Positions 49,701 to 62,376 of a stretch of DNA of 64,000 nucleotides are shown here, one piece after another. The position numbers and the translations under genes were made by a program. This stretch comes from Vanilla planifolia. Lineage: Eukaryota; Streptophyta; Magnoliopsida; Asparagales; Orchidaceae. Position 1 is the first letter of the stretch. Each line of letters starts with the position of its first letter. The notes under the pieces were generated by a model, which saw only the letters and a list, made by a program, of their open reading frames with translations, did no database searches and was not told the DNA's origin. The stretch is from NCBI GenBank assembly GCA_023846275.1, contig JAIUJO010000072.1, positions 206,501-270,500 on the forward strand. The letters are read 5' to 3'.

Positions 49701-52640
49701 TTTGTAATAATATGATGCATAAAATTAAAAATTTTTATTTACCAACTAGAAATTACAACAAAGACTTTAACTAATACACAATAATGTGAAACAATAAAAA
49801 CACCTAATAAAAGTACAACAAAAAATAAAAATAAATGAAGTTAAAATTTGAAAAAAAAATACGTGCCTTGGTCTTCTATATCATTGTTGTAACTCCAACA
49901 TGTGAACATTGGAAATTCTTACACTCTAATTTTTTTTTGCTTTCTTTAACTATGTTAGGCATCCTTTCAATCAATTTGCACATCCAAGTAAGGCGTTAAC
50001 AAAGGCCAATCATCTACAAATGCTTTTCTTGCGTCACTTTATGACCTTTTAAGCCTAACAATGATCATAAGAATTATCTATATTTAACATACTTATCGCC
50101 AAAAACTTTTAATGATCCTTCTTTACGATATTCTTAAGTCATTATTATACATTATTTTAAATTAAAATTTAAAAATGTATTGGCTGAAAAAAAATGAATG
50201 ATTTCGTTATTTCTTTTAAATTGCAACAGTTTCATGATGAGAATAAATTTTTAAACTAAATTATTTATGCAATATTGAATTTTTTATTTTTCATTATTTT
50301 GATGCTTTATGAATGGTTGAAATTTTAAATTTTTTTATTTATAACATTTAACAGGTTCATGTTGTATTATGAAGAGAAACAGTTAATATTCAAGCGAAAA
50401 AATAAGTCAATTATTTTAATATTTTATTATATTTCTTATATATTATTTTTTTAATTTTAAAAATTTTATCTAAATGGAACTTATATTTAAACATTCATGG
50501 TAATCAACGTTTTTAAAATCTAATCAGTTTTAATTCTTAATGACCAATTTGTAAAATATCCCGTAATGAAAAATTCATAAATTATAAGTAATGCTAATGG
50601 TTATCTTTAATATATAAACAATCAGCATTTTGCATCTTCTTTATACTTGCAAAAGGTTTTTTTAGCTAAAAAATTTAGATTTGCTTTTAAATATTTTGTT
50701 CTTTATGTTTTGGCAAACTTTTTGTAAATGACACATTCTTTTTTATTTAATTATTAGTAAAAAATAATTTTTTAAAATATAAGTCTTTTTGGTTTCACTA
50801 GCCAATTAACAATAATATTATTCATTGAAAGAACTTCTAATCATACATTATTTTTAATTGTTTTCCTTTAATATAAACGAAATTACTGTTGCATTAGCGT
50901 TTTGCATTTTTTAAAATGTAATGAATTTTTCAGTTAAATTCTCAATGTTAAATTTTTGTTCATAAATTTTTATTTTGTTGTCATGTTCCCGTTAAGTATG
51001 AATATTTTGAATTTTTTTGATAATTATTATTTTAAATTTTTTAATATGTTATATTCTTCAATTATATTACATTTTTCATTTACCTTGAAATAATAAGATT
51101 CTTTGTGCTAAATATTAAAAAATAAAAATCGATAATTAAAAGTACTATTTTTTTAAATTTTTAATAATGTTTATAAAGGCTACTTACTATACTTTTATTG
51201 CCTTACTATGATGATTTTCCTTGATATAACATATATTGAAAACATTAAATCAAAAAAAATGTTTTTAATATTAATTAATTCATTTTGAACATTTAAAACA
51301 TAACTTTTGCTAATAGTTTTATATATATATTTTTTTGCAACAAAGACATTGACATTAAATATTATTTTTGGTAAAACATTCATAGAGACAAATTTATAGA
51401 TTTTTATTATTTTTGTAGTTTAATTCATTTATATTTTGTTGTGTGGTTCATAGTTATTTTCACAAGTTAGTTGTGAGCTTTGAATTTAAAAATTTGAAAA
51501 TGTTTGCTATAGTGCTAATATTATTTTACATAATTTTTTTATTTTAACATCTTAATAACCACTTGATAATTGTTTGTAAATATTAACATTATATACTATT
51601 TTATTCATGATATTTTCTACATTCTAAAGACTTTGTTATTATAAAATTCGTTATTTCTATTATTTCTAGTGTTTATTACAATTATACTGATTTTAATAGA
51701 AATTGATTTAAGTTGACTTTTTTGTATATTTTTTAAATGTTTTGAAATATAAATTATTTAATATTTTTTGTGATCTTTTGCATTTTTAAATGCATTGGAA
51801 ATTTCAAATTTCAAAAAAAATTTTAAATTTATCTTATTTTTTATCTTTTTTATTTATTTTAACTTGATTTTGCCATTTTTATTTTTGTTTATAAAGCGGT
51901 GTTAAATTGATGTGTTCAACTTTTTGTTGTTGTAAGCGATAATATTTTTTTCTTTCAATAACGTATTTATCAAACATTGAAATAATATACATGCTAACAT
52001 GTCTGGCATAGTTAAATACTTTAAATGTGAGATTACATTTTTTATTTAAAAGTAAGAATGCATTTTCATATATTTTTACTTATGTTAGACATTTCTCTTT
52101 TATAAGTTACAGAAGGTTTTAAGTTTTTTGAAATGAAATATTTAAATACATAATCATTTTGCATAATTTTTTGACAAATAATTCTTTTCAATTTTTTTTA
52201 TTTTATAATTTTAAAATATAAATCAATAAATAACATGTAAGTAAATATAAATTTTTTTTTAATATTATTAATAACTCTCAATTTTTTTTATCTATGTGTG
52301 TAGCCATTGAGAATTATTTCATAGTAATATATGTATTTTATGTTGTACTCCACACTAAGCTAATGCACAAAAAAGGTTGGGAGTGGATGAATTACACTTT
52401 TAAATTTCTTGCAATTTTGAAATTGTTTTTAAAATTAGAAACTTTTTAATTAAAAAATCAGTGATTTGAATAGTTTGAGTAATAGATATGTAAAAAAGAA
52501 AATACAAATTTTTTTAAAAATATATTTAAAAAACTTTATTTGATTGATAATTTTTTTAATCTCTTTTATATATGTTTTTTTTAATTAAACATCATCAAAT
52601 AAGATAAATATTATAAATTATAAAAAAACAAAGAAAATGA
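49701..52640. other. Unassigned A/T-rich stretch
   Basis: Very A/T-rich DNA with long T-runs and no satellite landmarks. Strings such as 'ttttgcat' after 'atataaac' recur near 50625 and 50880, hinting at a weak repeat that I could not extend into a defined period. The open frame at 51195-51383 on the minus strand is low-complexity and has no recognisable domain. Confidence 0.4.
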
Positions 52641-55512
52641 AAGTGAATATTTTTAAGTAGCTTGGCTTACCCATACCTACATCCCCCCAAGTAATCCTGA
52701 CTAGGATTTCACTAACAAAATTATACTTTTTCATTGTAATGGGTAGAGGTAATTTTTATATATCATACCCTTACAAATTTGATGATGAATACAAAATAAT
52801 TTACAACCTTAACATTCAATTATTCACTTGTAAAGCAATATAAAACACAAGTTTATGGATATGATGTTAAAATATTAATACACTTATGAAAACTTTTCAA
52901 TAACCATAATTGCCACTTTTGTTATTAAGAAAAATAAAATCAACATAGTCTTTATATTAATACAATATTTTCTAAAAGAATAAAAAAGTAAAAAGGATAT
53001 AAGAAATAAATTTTAAAGTAACTACCAATAAGATGTGCAATCCAAGAAAATGCTAATGCAAGAAAGAGACAAAATGAGGCAAAAATGTTACTCTATTAAG
53101 GGAATCAAAATGAGATTGTAATTTTTTGTTTTACACATTAACTTCTAAAAATATTGATTAAGGTTAATATCAACAATCTTCTAATTCTATGGCTACTCTA
53201 TTTGTATTGGAATATTTTAGAGTAAAATAAATTTTTTAATGACTGGAATGGTCACTCAAAAGAGCCATTTGCATTTTTGTGTTTCAAACAAACACATGCA
53301 GCTTTTTTGAATGCTGAATACGGGAGGCACAATTATTGTTCTCTATTATGGGTAGACAAAATGAGAGCCACTTGATGAGAAAGCTGAATAATGAGTTTAG
53401 CTCTAATCTAAAATTTGATCTAGTTTGTTAGATGTTGCATGCTAGATGAATAGTGTTGATGTGGTATAGTACTAAAATGATAATTGAATGCTTTGGTTAG
53501 AACTTTATGAATGGATTGCTAAATGACATAAACTATTAAAAAATGTATAGGAAATCTCCAGCATATGATTAAGTTTAATAGATGAATGATATGATGAAAA
53601 TTTCTATTGAAAATGACATAACTAATCTTTTCCATTTGATTAAGCATGTTAGATGGATTGTTAGATGGAATCCACTTTTATAATAATAGTCATAGCTAGA
53701 ACCATTGAATCCCCAAATGCACAATCATGTAACACTATTTTGCCCTTGTTTGAAAATGATTAGAGCAGATGTTTAGTCCCACATTATAGGCTTGTTTATG
53801 AAGCTTAGCATTTATAATACATCCTCTAAGCTTATATGTGAGTCTAATGATGTTGGATACACCCTTGTGCTCCTGGGAAGTCATGATTTCTTCCGACCTT
53901 TATTTCATGGCAAACATAACATAAAATTCTTCAATACCATAAAAACTTTACTGTTTATAACTGTCTTTTGATTCCACATCGAAGATTAACTATTAATTTA
54001 AGGTAGCCTTTTTTATGCTTACTTGATTATTTTAGCCTTATGTAGGCCTCCATCTAAACACTATGATTATGGGTAAAGATTAGGCTTTACACAAGAAATT
54101 ATATGAGCTCAGCTAGTTCTTCGGCTCTTAATGAAGGAGTTTCTTTTAAAATTAAGGCTTAAATTTGTCTTATTTTTGGGTCATCCCACCTCTTAGTTTC
54201 ACTTGAGCTATTTTTGCTCTATACAAAAATTTGGGGTTCAAAACTATGGATTAAGATCAATAAATGTTGATCTCGTGTTCTTGATTATATCCCTAACCAA
54301 TTCATGATTTTTTCCTAAATGTAATAAATCTATTTCATCCCTTGGCTAGACCCTATAGCATTCCTAATTTAAATCTAAAGGTTTCTCTCAGCACTACCAA
54401 CTCTAGAGTCCCTGAAGTCAAAGGGTTTTCTATGGTGTCATCAAATTATCACTAAGAATTTTAGGTTCATTGTCCTAACCATAATACTTAAATTATGATT
54501 CATGCATGCCAAACCAAATCATAAATTTCATCATTCTTTTTCATGGTATATTTAAAAAAATCCCATCCTTAGACCTCTCTTCTTATGTTGGATATGGATT
54601 TAACAAAATTTAAATTGTAACCATAAATATAAACATCAATATTAAATCTTATGTTTAAACTTTCAACATTTAACTTTTAAATCTCAAATTCTAAGTACTT
54701 TAAATTTAAAACCTAAGTTATTTAGATTTTTTCCTAATAACCTCTAAATTTAAATCCATATGATCTCTAAGATGTCTCAAAAGGACTTTAGTTCTGACTA
54801 ATTGTTAACCAAGCCATAGTAGCTAACTCTACAAGTCTTAATTCCTAAATTATTCTTCAAAAACAAAAACGATATTTTTTAGACCTAAGACATCCTCAAT
54901 TTTAGCCTTTTTCGAAGGCTAAAGGAATGACTCTCAATTCCCCCCATTACGAACCTAAGAGGATCTTCTCCTTAAAGAGGCATTTAATTACATTTCCAAT
55001 GTGCCTTATTGCATCAAAAGCCCTTAGTAGAGCCTTACCCCTTAGTGTCAAGGCTTTATTTTAAGCAATAATTCCTTCTTCCTCACAATGGTTCAACAAT
55101 TTGATTTTATTTTTATTAATTAAAATTTCAATTGTTCATAAAACATACCAACACATTGTTTCGTATTCTAACTAACTTCCTTAATAGGATGTTTATGATC
55201 ATGTCATAGTTTTCTCATGGCTTTATGTAAACTACAAACTCAAGATAAATGTTGTCTATTTTATAAAAACGTGATTTCATATGTATTATGGTAAATTTTA
55301 ATGAATTTACTCATAATTATCTAGGATTAATTTGAATGGAGAATTTATTATAGCATGGATCAAATCATGTTTTGGCTAAACAATAACATTCCATGGTAAG
55401 TCTCAACTACATCTTAATTATTGTTGAAATGTTAATATGAATAATATTTAAAGAGTTAATTTCAATAAGTTATAATTTATATTTAAAGAATAACCTCATC
55501 ATAGATTACATT
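52641..55512. other. Unassigned mixed-composition stretch upstream of the LTR element
   Basis: No open frame of note. It includes 'tagtcccacatta' at 53774-53786, a motif common in plant transposon and promoter sequences, followed by 'ggcttgtttatgaagcttag' and 'atatgtgagtctaatgatg'. That arrangement resembles non-coding parts of plant retroelements, so this may be transposon debris, but the family cannot be named. Confidence 0.4.
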
Positions 55513-57832
55513 TTTGTAGGGAACTAATTCACACATAGTCATGGCACAACTTTTTTGATGGCAATAAAAAAGCTATGTTAGTTCTCTAATACTTTTATTG
55601 AGTGTCTTATAAGTCATGCATCTAAAGCACTTACAAAATCATTCAATTGGAAAGATTTGACTATTTCTCATAGACCAATCCACTAATGAAGTGATGTCAA
55701 GTAGGATTGGTGACTACGCTCCAGCTTTGGATTAAATGGCATATCAAGGAGCATTAATCAAATACTTGGTGGAGAAACTAACTATCTAAAGTCCATCTTC
55801 AAAACACATATTAGCTTGATTATTTATCATATCACTAGTTTACATATAGCATACTTAAGTTGCAGAATATCGTTAATTCACTTGCATTATTATTGATTTC
55901 TTACACATTATTACTTTAATAGTTATAAAAATATATTTATTTTTTTAATTTTTATCAATTTTTTTTAAAAATAATAACAATTATTAATTTTATATAAGTT
56001 TTCCTTAAAAAGAAAAAAAATTGGCATAAGATCCCAAGACACAGCCATGGTCATAGCTTGGGCAATGTAACCCAAATTCTTAAGAAATTGGCAGAAGGAG
56101 TCGTGGGTAAGGAAGCCAAGTGAACTAACATAGGCCAAGCTCATGTCTCAATTAGAACATTAGTGGCCTAGGTTGCACTGAGTGAAGAAATATTTTTTAG
56201 ACCATTTTTAGCTTAATGGGCCAAGGCAATCAGGTAAAGTGTTAAGTTTTTGGATTGAGTTAGATCGAACCCATATGGATATTTGTGAGTGACTAGGGTT
56301 ATAACCTCTTAAGTGCATAATGGGATTGGCAGCCCCTTTTAACTTACCTTTATGCCAAGAGAAAGTTTATAAACATCAAATATAAGTTTTTAATGTGGGA
56401 CTAAACTTTCACTTTATTTTCTTCTAAACAAGTGTGAGCTAGTGCCATATGATCATGCATTTCACAATCCAATGGCTAGAATTACATCCACTTTTTTGAA
56501 GAGTAGATTTCATTTAATTGTTCAACCAGCAAGCTTGATCGAATTGATGAGATCAGTTTAGAATTTTTGAATAACAATTTTTATCTCACCATCCATCCAT
56601 AAAACAAGATAAAATGGCTGAGACCAAACATGCATTTTATAAAATATCATATCGTGTAGACTTCCATCTGAATGGTTGTGATGGTCTCTATTTATTCAGC
56701 ATTCTAATTTAGTAGCTCTTTTATTGTTAGTCCATATTTGATGAAGATCAATGCTCTTGCTCATAATTTGTGCTCTAAAAAGTAAATTGTGCTTTTTCAT
56801 AGCATTAAAATCTTATGATCATTTTGAGTGGCCTTTATAGCAGAAAAAAATCTATTTTAATCTAAAATATTATATATAAATAGTTGTGTCTTAGGAGTTG
56901 GGGATTAGATTATTTTATTGGTTGCATCAATATTTTGGGAAGGGAAAGAGGAAAAAGGAAAATTACCAAAGAATTTTTTACTCCTTTAATGAAGTTATGT
57001 TTGAAACTATTTTGTATCTCCTTCTTACTTCAGCATTTAGTTCTATTACACGACGTAATAGTGACTTCTTTAAAATTAATTTTTTTTCTTATTCTATTTT
57101 TTATGTTCTTGGAAAGATCATATTAATGTAAGATATTTGTTGATTCCATTTTTATTAAAAATGTTAATGTATATTTATAAATACTTTGGATTTAATATTT
57201 CAAAACTTTTTCCTTTAAATTATTTCAACCATTTCAAATGTGCACACTTATTCCAACATCATAATCCATATACTTGCATCACAAATAGTTTTGTAAATGA
57301 AAAGTGAAACATTGTGATTAATAATTGCTTTGTATTATTCTATAATATTGTAAGCTTTTATAATTAAAATTGTCTTGGTGAAACCTAAGCTACCTGAGAA
57401 AAGGGAGTAGTTTGTAAAGGCTACCTGCATCTATTATGGCAAAATAGAGTAGTTTTGATAGTGGAATCTTAATTGGGTTGATTAAAGGTAAATTGGTAAT
57501 GGCTAGGCCAAATCACCTAAAAATCTATTACCATTTTTATTTTCTTTGTTATTGTATAATTTATGATATTTTTCTTATTTAATAATATTTAATTTAAAAA
57601 CATATATAAAATAAATCAATAAAATTATTTTTATGATGCATAAAATATTTTAGTAAAAATATGTCGAAATTGTTAATGTTTTATTCTATTTAAACATTTT
57701 TAATTAACAAAAGTATTAAATAAATAATTTATAATTACTAAATTTTAATTTACAAAAATATTTTAAAAACATTGAGAAGTTTAAAAGCACAACCCACCCT
57801 CCTCATGTCTATTAGTCTAACAGACTACATCA
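55513..57832 (+). repeat. 5' LTR of the Copia element
   Basis: It pairs along its length with 60065-62376. Matching landmarks include 'attaaatggcata' (55731 and 60276), 'agttataaaaatatat' (about 55921 and 60465), 'tatgccaaga' (56351 and 60898), 'ccatccataaaac' with 'ctatccataaaac' (56592 and 61098), 'ccatatacttg' (57267 and 61829) and 'agtttgtaaa' with 'ggtttgtaaa' (57409 and 61972). The start is uncertain by about 10 bases. The end is set by 'acatca' just before the primer-binding site. Open frames at 56884-57131 lie inside the LTR and are not genes. Confidence 0.85.
56869..56883 (+). promoter_or_regulatory. TATA-like box of the 5' LTR
   Basis: 'tatatataaatag' lies about 1.36 kb into the LTR, after the U3 subrepeats. 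The partner LTR has 'ctaatataaatgg' at the equivalent place (about 61434-61447). The position suits an LTR promoter; function is not implied today. Confidence 0.5.
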
Positions 57833-57834
57833 AG

Positions 57835-57848
57835 TGGTATTAATGACC
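57835..57848 (+). other. Primer-binding site, initiator-Met-tRNA type
   Basis: 'tggtattaatgacc' begins two bases after the LTR end. It shares its first six bases and general form with the 'tggtatcagagc' primer site used by many plant Copia elements. Confidence 0.6.
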
Positions 57849-60050
57849 AATTACATCATAAGAGGAAATTTCAAAGAAAAGATCCTATTTTTTTTAATGT
57901 GTTTTCTGTTTTGAATTATTAACAATACTGCTAATGTCATAAATGTACTGATATTTGGTAGTCAAAATTTTTTTTTGTGAAAAAATAATTTTAAATCATT
58001 TAGTTGATTTTTTAATGTTGATTTGCGACTTTTATTTAAAGTCTTTTATTGGATCAAAAACATTTTATGAACTATCTACGAGTTAAAGAAAAATAAATGC
58101 TAAAGGAATGAATTACTTTTTTTTCTTTTCTTCAATAAATTGGAATCAATATTTCATCTAAAGACTTGTTTAAAGGCTACCCAGTAATTAAAGAATTGAC
58201 ATGACAAATTGACTGTGCTTCAAATTAAATTTAAGAAGAAAATAAGAAATGAAAATAATTAAAAAAAGAAAAAAGACAAGAAAAATCTTATGCATCTTAA
58301 AAGCAAGCTCTTCATCTCAAGGTGCATAAAACTTTTCCTTTTCTAGTAAAGATAATTATAATGTTAATGATGATAAATTATCTAATTCTTTTGGTGAACT
58401 TATAGGTTAAGATAACAAATTGATTAGGATGTATGCTAAATTTCAAGTGAAAAATAATAAACAAGTACATTTAATTTACTTATTAAAAGGATAAAGCAAT
58501 GAGTATAAACTTAAAAATTAATAGCTTCAAAGTGAGTTAGTTATAAATGTTTATGATTTATGTACTTTAGAAAATAAATTTGATGAATGTGACACATCTT
58601 TAGCCTTGGGAAATTTGTGTATTGATTCCTTGAGTTTTGAAATGTTTTTTTAAAAAAAGAAAATAGTATTTTTAAAAAAACAGTAAAACCATATTTTCTT
58701 GATGTAAAAAGGGTTAAATTATTTGAAAGAAAAGTTTTCCTTCATGTGTTCTTTCTTATGCCTATCCTCATTCATTTGTATGTTTACATGCTCCATTTTT
58801 TACTCATATGAATTTAAACAATACTATTGTCAATGATAATTGATTTTACTATGTTAGACATTTGCATAAACGTGCTCCATCATATAACTATGTGGTAATA
58901 AATAATGCTAGCTTGCATAATTTTCATTTTGATGCTAAATCTCAAGTTGTATGCAATTATTATGATAATTATGAAAATATTTTTTTTGATTGTTCAATTA
59001 GGAAATTCATCTATTTAAAGTTGGATAAATACGAATTGGTTCCTAAGAGAACATATTTAATATATACATTTGTTAATGTCTCACACAAAACATTGACATA
59101 ATTGGACCCATGATTGTTTGGGTTCCAAAAATTTAAAGCTTAGCAACCTATATTGGTGTGTCTCCATAATTAAGAACTATGAAGACAAGCCTTGCCCTGT
59201 GAGTTTGGATATCACTAACTTGCAAAAAGTGAGTGGTCCTTATTTTTAACATTAATGAATTAATTTTCTTAGTAGCTGAACTAGATTTATTTATTATTTA
59301 CTTATGGAAATTGGATAGCTCATATTTAAATAACAAATGTTGGTTTACATAGAAGGATTTTAAGATGATAATAATATCAAGACTATGGTGCCTTTTATTT
59401 GTTACCATGAATAACTCCATTATGTTGGTCTTATGCTTTGATTGTTAGTTGTTGATACGAGCAATATGAATTTGTTTGTGTCATAAAAGTCATGTGAACA
59501 TTGTTGAACTAGTGGTCACATGTGCGGAAAGTGAACATGCCTTTTCTGATGATGTATGTTATAAAATCTAGACACAAATTTAAAGAATTTAAGATGGAAG
59601 TTAGTATGATATAAATGTTCATAGATGTGAAGCCCTTAGATGATTTGCTAGAAATTTAGGAAATAATTAGTGTTGAGTAAAACATAAACATTTTTAAAAA
59701 ATTAGGAGGTTTGAGTATAAAACTTAATAAATAGTTTTTGTTCTTGATTTTTTAAGTAAAGATTTTTTTTATATCTTTCACCCTTAGGTTTCTAAAGGAA
59801 AATTATGCTCAAATATTATTATTATGCTAGCATTTTTCTTGCATCTTCAAATTTTGTTTATCTTTTAGTGCATGACAAAATAGGAGAGAGATATGTCTCA
59901 TATTAAAAACGTTAATTACATGCAAGGTTTGTGGAACAATTATATGAATTTCACATATTATGGTACAACAAGAACGTAGGGGGAGCATATGTATGCTTGC
60001 ATGTTTTGTATGCCTCAAATTCACTTTTTCGTCATTAGTTTTGTATTCAT
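57849..60050 (+). pseudogene. Interior of the Copia element with gag remnant
   Basis: About 2.2 kb remains between primer site and polypurine tract. An open stretch at 58862-59101 carries a cysteine-containing segment ending 'FDCSIRKF', reminiscent of the zinc-knuckle part of Copia Gag. Shortly after, at about 59105-59135, is 'GPMIVWVPK', similar to the 'GP-x-x-x-WVPK' string found downstream of the knuckle in SIRE-like Copia Gag proteins. No protease, integrase, reverse transcriptase or RNase H motif can be recognised. A purine run 'gtagggggagc' near 59977 precedes the last 80 bases, as seen in some elements with a second purine tract. The interior is broken many times. Confidence 0.6.
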
Positions 60051-60063
60051 AAAAAGAGGGAGA
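60051..60063 (+). other. Polypurine tract of the Copia element
   Basis: 'aaaaagagggaga' lies immediately upstream of the 3' LTR start 'tgttgt', the expected place for plus-strand priming. It sharply defines the start of the 3' LTR at 60065. Confidence 0.8.
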
Positions 60064-60064
60064 T

Positions 60065-62376
60065 TGTTGTACCCTTATTCATTGAACTACTTATTTAATG
60101 GCAACAAACCCACTGTGCTAGTTTCTTTAAAGCATTTCCTGAGTATCTTTCATGTTATGCATCTCATGATCTTATAAGATCATTCAATTGTAGAGCTTTG
60201 AGCAAATGTTTCTTGGAGCAATCTACAAGTGAAGCAATATCATGTAGTGTTCATGATTATGCTCTAGTTATGGATTAAATGGCATACGAAGCAATCATTG
60301 ATCAAAAATTTTGTGGAGTAGCTATCTTTCAAGAGTGACTGTCAAAAACAACGATTGGTCTCTCAGTTTATCCTATCACTTATTTATATGTGGCACATTT
60401 AGGTTATATAACGTCATTCTTCCACAGGAATAATTACAAATTTATTATTCATTATTATTTTTGTAGTTATAAAAATATATATTTTTTTTTAATACCCAGA
60501 AAAATTCATTAAGAAATAATAAAAAATATTTAATATATAAAATATGGTTCAAGAAAAAGAACCAAAAATTGACCTAAGAAACCTATTTATGGCCAAGCCC
60601 ATAGCTCACACCAGGAGCTCCAAAGTGTCTGCAAATGGACCAGAGTGTTGGGAGACATTCTTAAGGAGCCCCAAGGAGGTTGAGTGAACCTGGTCAATTC
60701 AAGCTTGAGGTTTGGTTCGACCCTTAGTGGCTCCAGTTATATCAATTTAGGAAATAATTCTTTGAGGTTAAGTCGAACTTATAAAGTGGCAAGCTCTTGG
60801 ACTGAGTTAGGTTCAACTTATACACATATGAGCAATTGACTTGGGTCATGACCTGCCATTGGAATAAGAGGGAAACCAACCCTATTTTTCTAGCTTATAT
60901 GCCAAGAGCGAGCATTAAGAATGATAGACATCATGTATATGTTTGCAACGAAATAGCAAAAACCATCTCTATGTGCTTTTATATGTCAAACAACTACTTT
61001 TGTGAATAATAGCTTTCGTCTAATAAATATTTAGTCGGCCAAATCGATGGATGAGACCAATTCTACCAATTTGAATAGTAATTTCTATCTGACCATCTAT
61101 CCATAAAACTTGATCAACTAGTTAAGGTCATCTTCATGTTTCTGAATAGTGCATATCATCTAGCCATTCATTATAAAATGGATAGGATGGCTAAGATCAT
61201 CTCCACCTTTATGAATAATGCCCTCATGCTGTAGGATTACATCTTGATCCTTTATTTAGCATTCTCATTAAGAAGCACTTTTTTGGTTTGGCCAGTTCAT
61301 GTGGCAATCATTATTCGAGATCATAATTAGTATTCCAAAAAGCCATTTTCATTTGTTTATAACTCTAAAATTTTAATGGCTCTTTTGGTTAACCATTTTA
61401 GCCCCCAAATGGTTTAACATTAATTTAAACTTTTCTAATATAAATGGAGGAGCCTTAAGTACTTGAGATTGGCGATTTAACCATACTAAATGTTTTTTTA
61501 GAAGAGAACAAGAAAAATTAAAAATCACATTGCAATTTTCATGCCTTTGTTTGAGCCATGTTTGTGACTAATTTTTTCTCTTTCTTGCTTCAACATTTTC
61601 TTTTATTACACATCTTACTATTGACTTATTTAAAATTAATTATTTTATTTTTTATTCCTTTTTTATCTTTTTAACAGGTTTATCTTAGCAAAACATCTTT
61701 ATTCATTCCATTTTTCTTAAGAACATTAACTCATAATGATAAATATTTTCAATTTAATATTTCAAACTTATGACTTTAAGGTTTTTTCAACCATTTTCAT
61801 ATGTGCATTCATATTCTAATATCGTATTCCATATACTTGTGTCACACATGCCTTTACAAATGAGTAGTAAAATATTATAATTAACTATTATTTTTTATCG
61901 TGCTTTAATATTATAATCTTTATAATTTAAATTGTGTCAATGAACTCCTACATGTTGCTTTAAAAGGGTGTGGTTTGTAAAAGTTACTTCTCCCTGCTAT
62001 GTTTAAAGAGAATTATTTTGATAGTGGCATCTGGTCCTGTTAAATGGAGGTGGATGTAGCCACAAGTAAGATCGAAACACATAAAAATTCTCAATTATTT
62101 ATTTATTTTTATTATTATGCAATTTATAATATTTTTAAAAATATTTAATTTAAAACATATATGATCTAAATTTTAAGTCATCTATTAAAAAAATATATTA
62201 TTAAAAACATTATACCACAAAATTTATAAATTTTAATATTTTTATTTAAAATTTTTTTCCAAACAATGATTTTATAATTTCCAAATTTCAATTTAATAAT
62301 TGTGTTCAAAATAACAAAAAGTTTAAAAGCATAATTGACCATCCTATCATGCATTAATATGGCAAATATTACATCA
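60065..62376 (+). repeat. 3' LTR of the Copia element
   Basis: It begins 'tgttgtaccc' next to the polypurine tract and ends 'attacatca'. This gives about 2312 bp, matching the 5' LTR length of about 2320 bp. It contains four imperfect subrepeats of about 70 bp (annotated separately) and a decayed TATA-like region near 61434. Open frames at its start (59827-60177, both strands) are incidental. Confidence 0.87.
61003..61225. repeat. ~70-bp tandem subrepeats in the LTR upstream region
   Basis: 'gaata(a/g)t' strings fall at 61003, 61073, 61144 and 61213, each preceded by related text such as 'ccataaaacttgatcaac', 'taaaatggataggatgg' and 'gg(c)ta ag(a)tcatc' strings. They sit upstream of the TATA-like box, so they are in U3. 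The 5' LTR has the same region (about 56500-56690) in more diverged form. In related plant Copia elements such repeats often act as enhancers; here that is inference. Confidence 0.6.

Larger units (their letters stand above)
55513..62376 (+). mobile_element. Broken Copia-type LTR retrotransposon, two LTRs and shortened interior
   Basis: Two directly repeated segments of about 2.3 kb (about 55513-57832 and 60065-62376) flank 2.2 kb of unique sequence. The parts are in the order expected for an LTR retrotransposon: LTR, a primer-binding site like the initiator-Met-tRNA 3' end (57835), gag-like remnant, polypurine tract (60051), LTR. A plant Copia of the SIRE/Maximus type is the likeliest family, judged from the gag remnant and primer site; that assignment is moderate only. 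The interior is far shorter than the 4-5 kb of gag-pol in a whole Copia element, so most of pol is gone or unrecognisable. The element is broken, with many disabling changes (more than ten). The LTRs agree at roughly 70% by eye where alignable, implying great age, probably tens of millions of years under usual plant rates (inference). A target-site duplication could not be recognised. Confidence 0.85.

Noticed and set aside
50600-50930. A possible further tandem repeat of about 275 bp
   Set aside because: Only one short string ('ttttgcat' after 'ataaac') recurs; the rest does not align beyond what A/T-rich DNA would give by chance.
58862-59101. 79-codon open frame as a host gene
   Set aside because: It lies between the two LTRs just upstream of a WVPK-type string and fits decayed Copia Gag better than a host gene.
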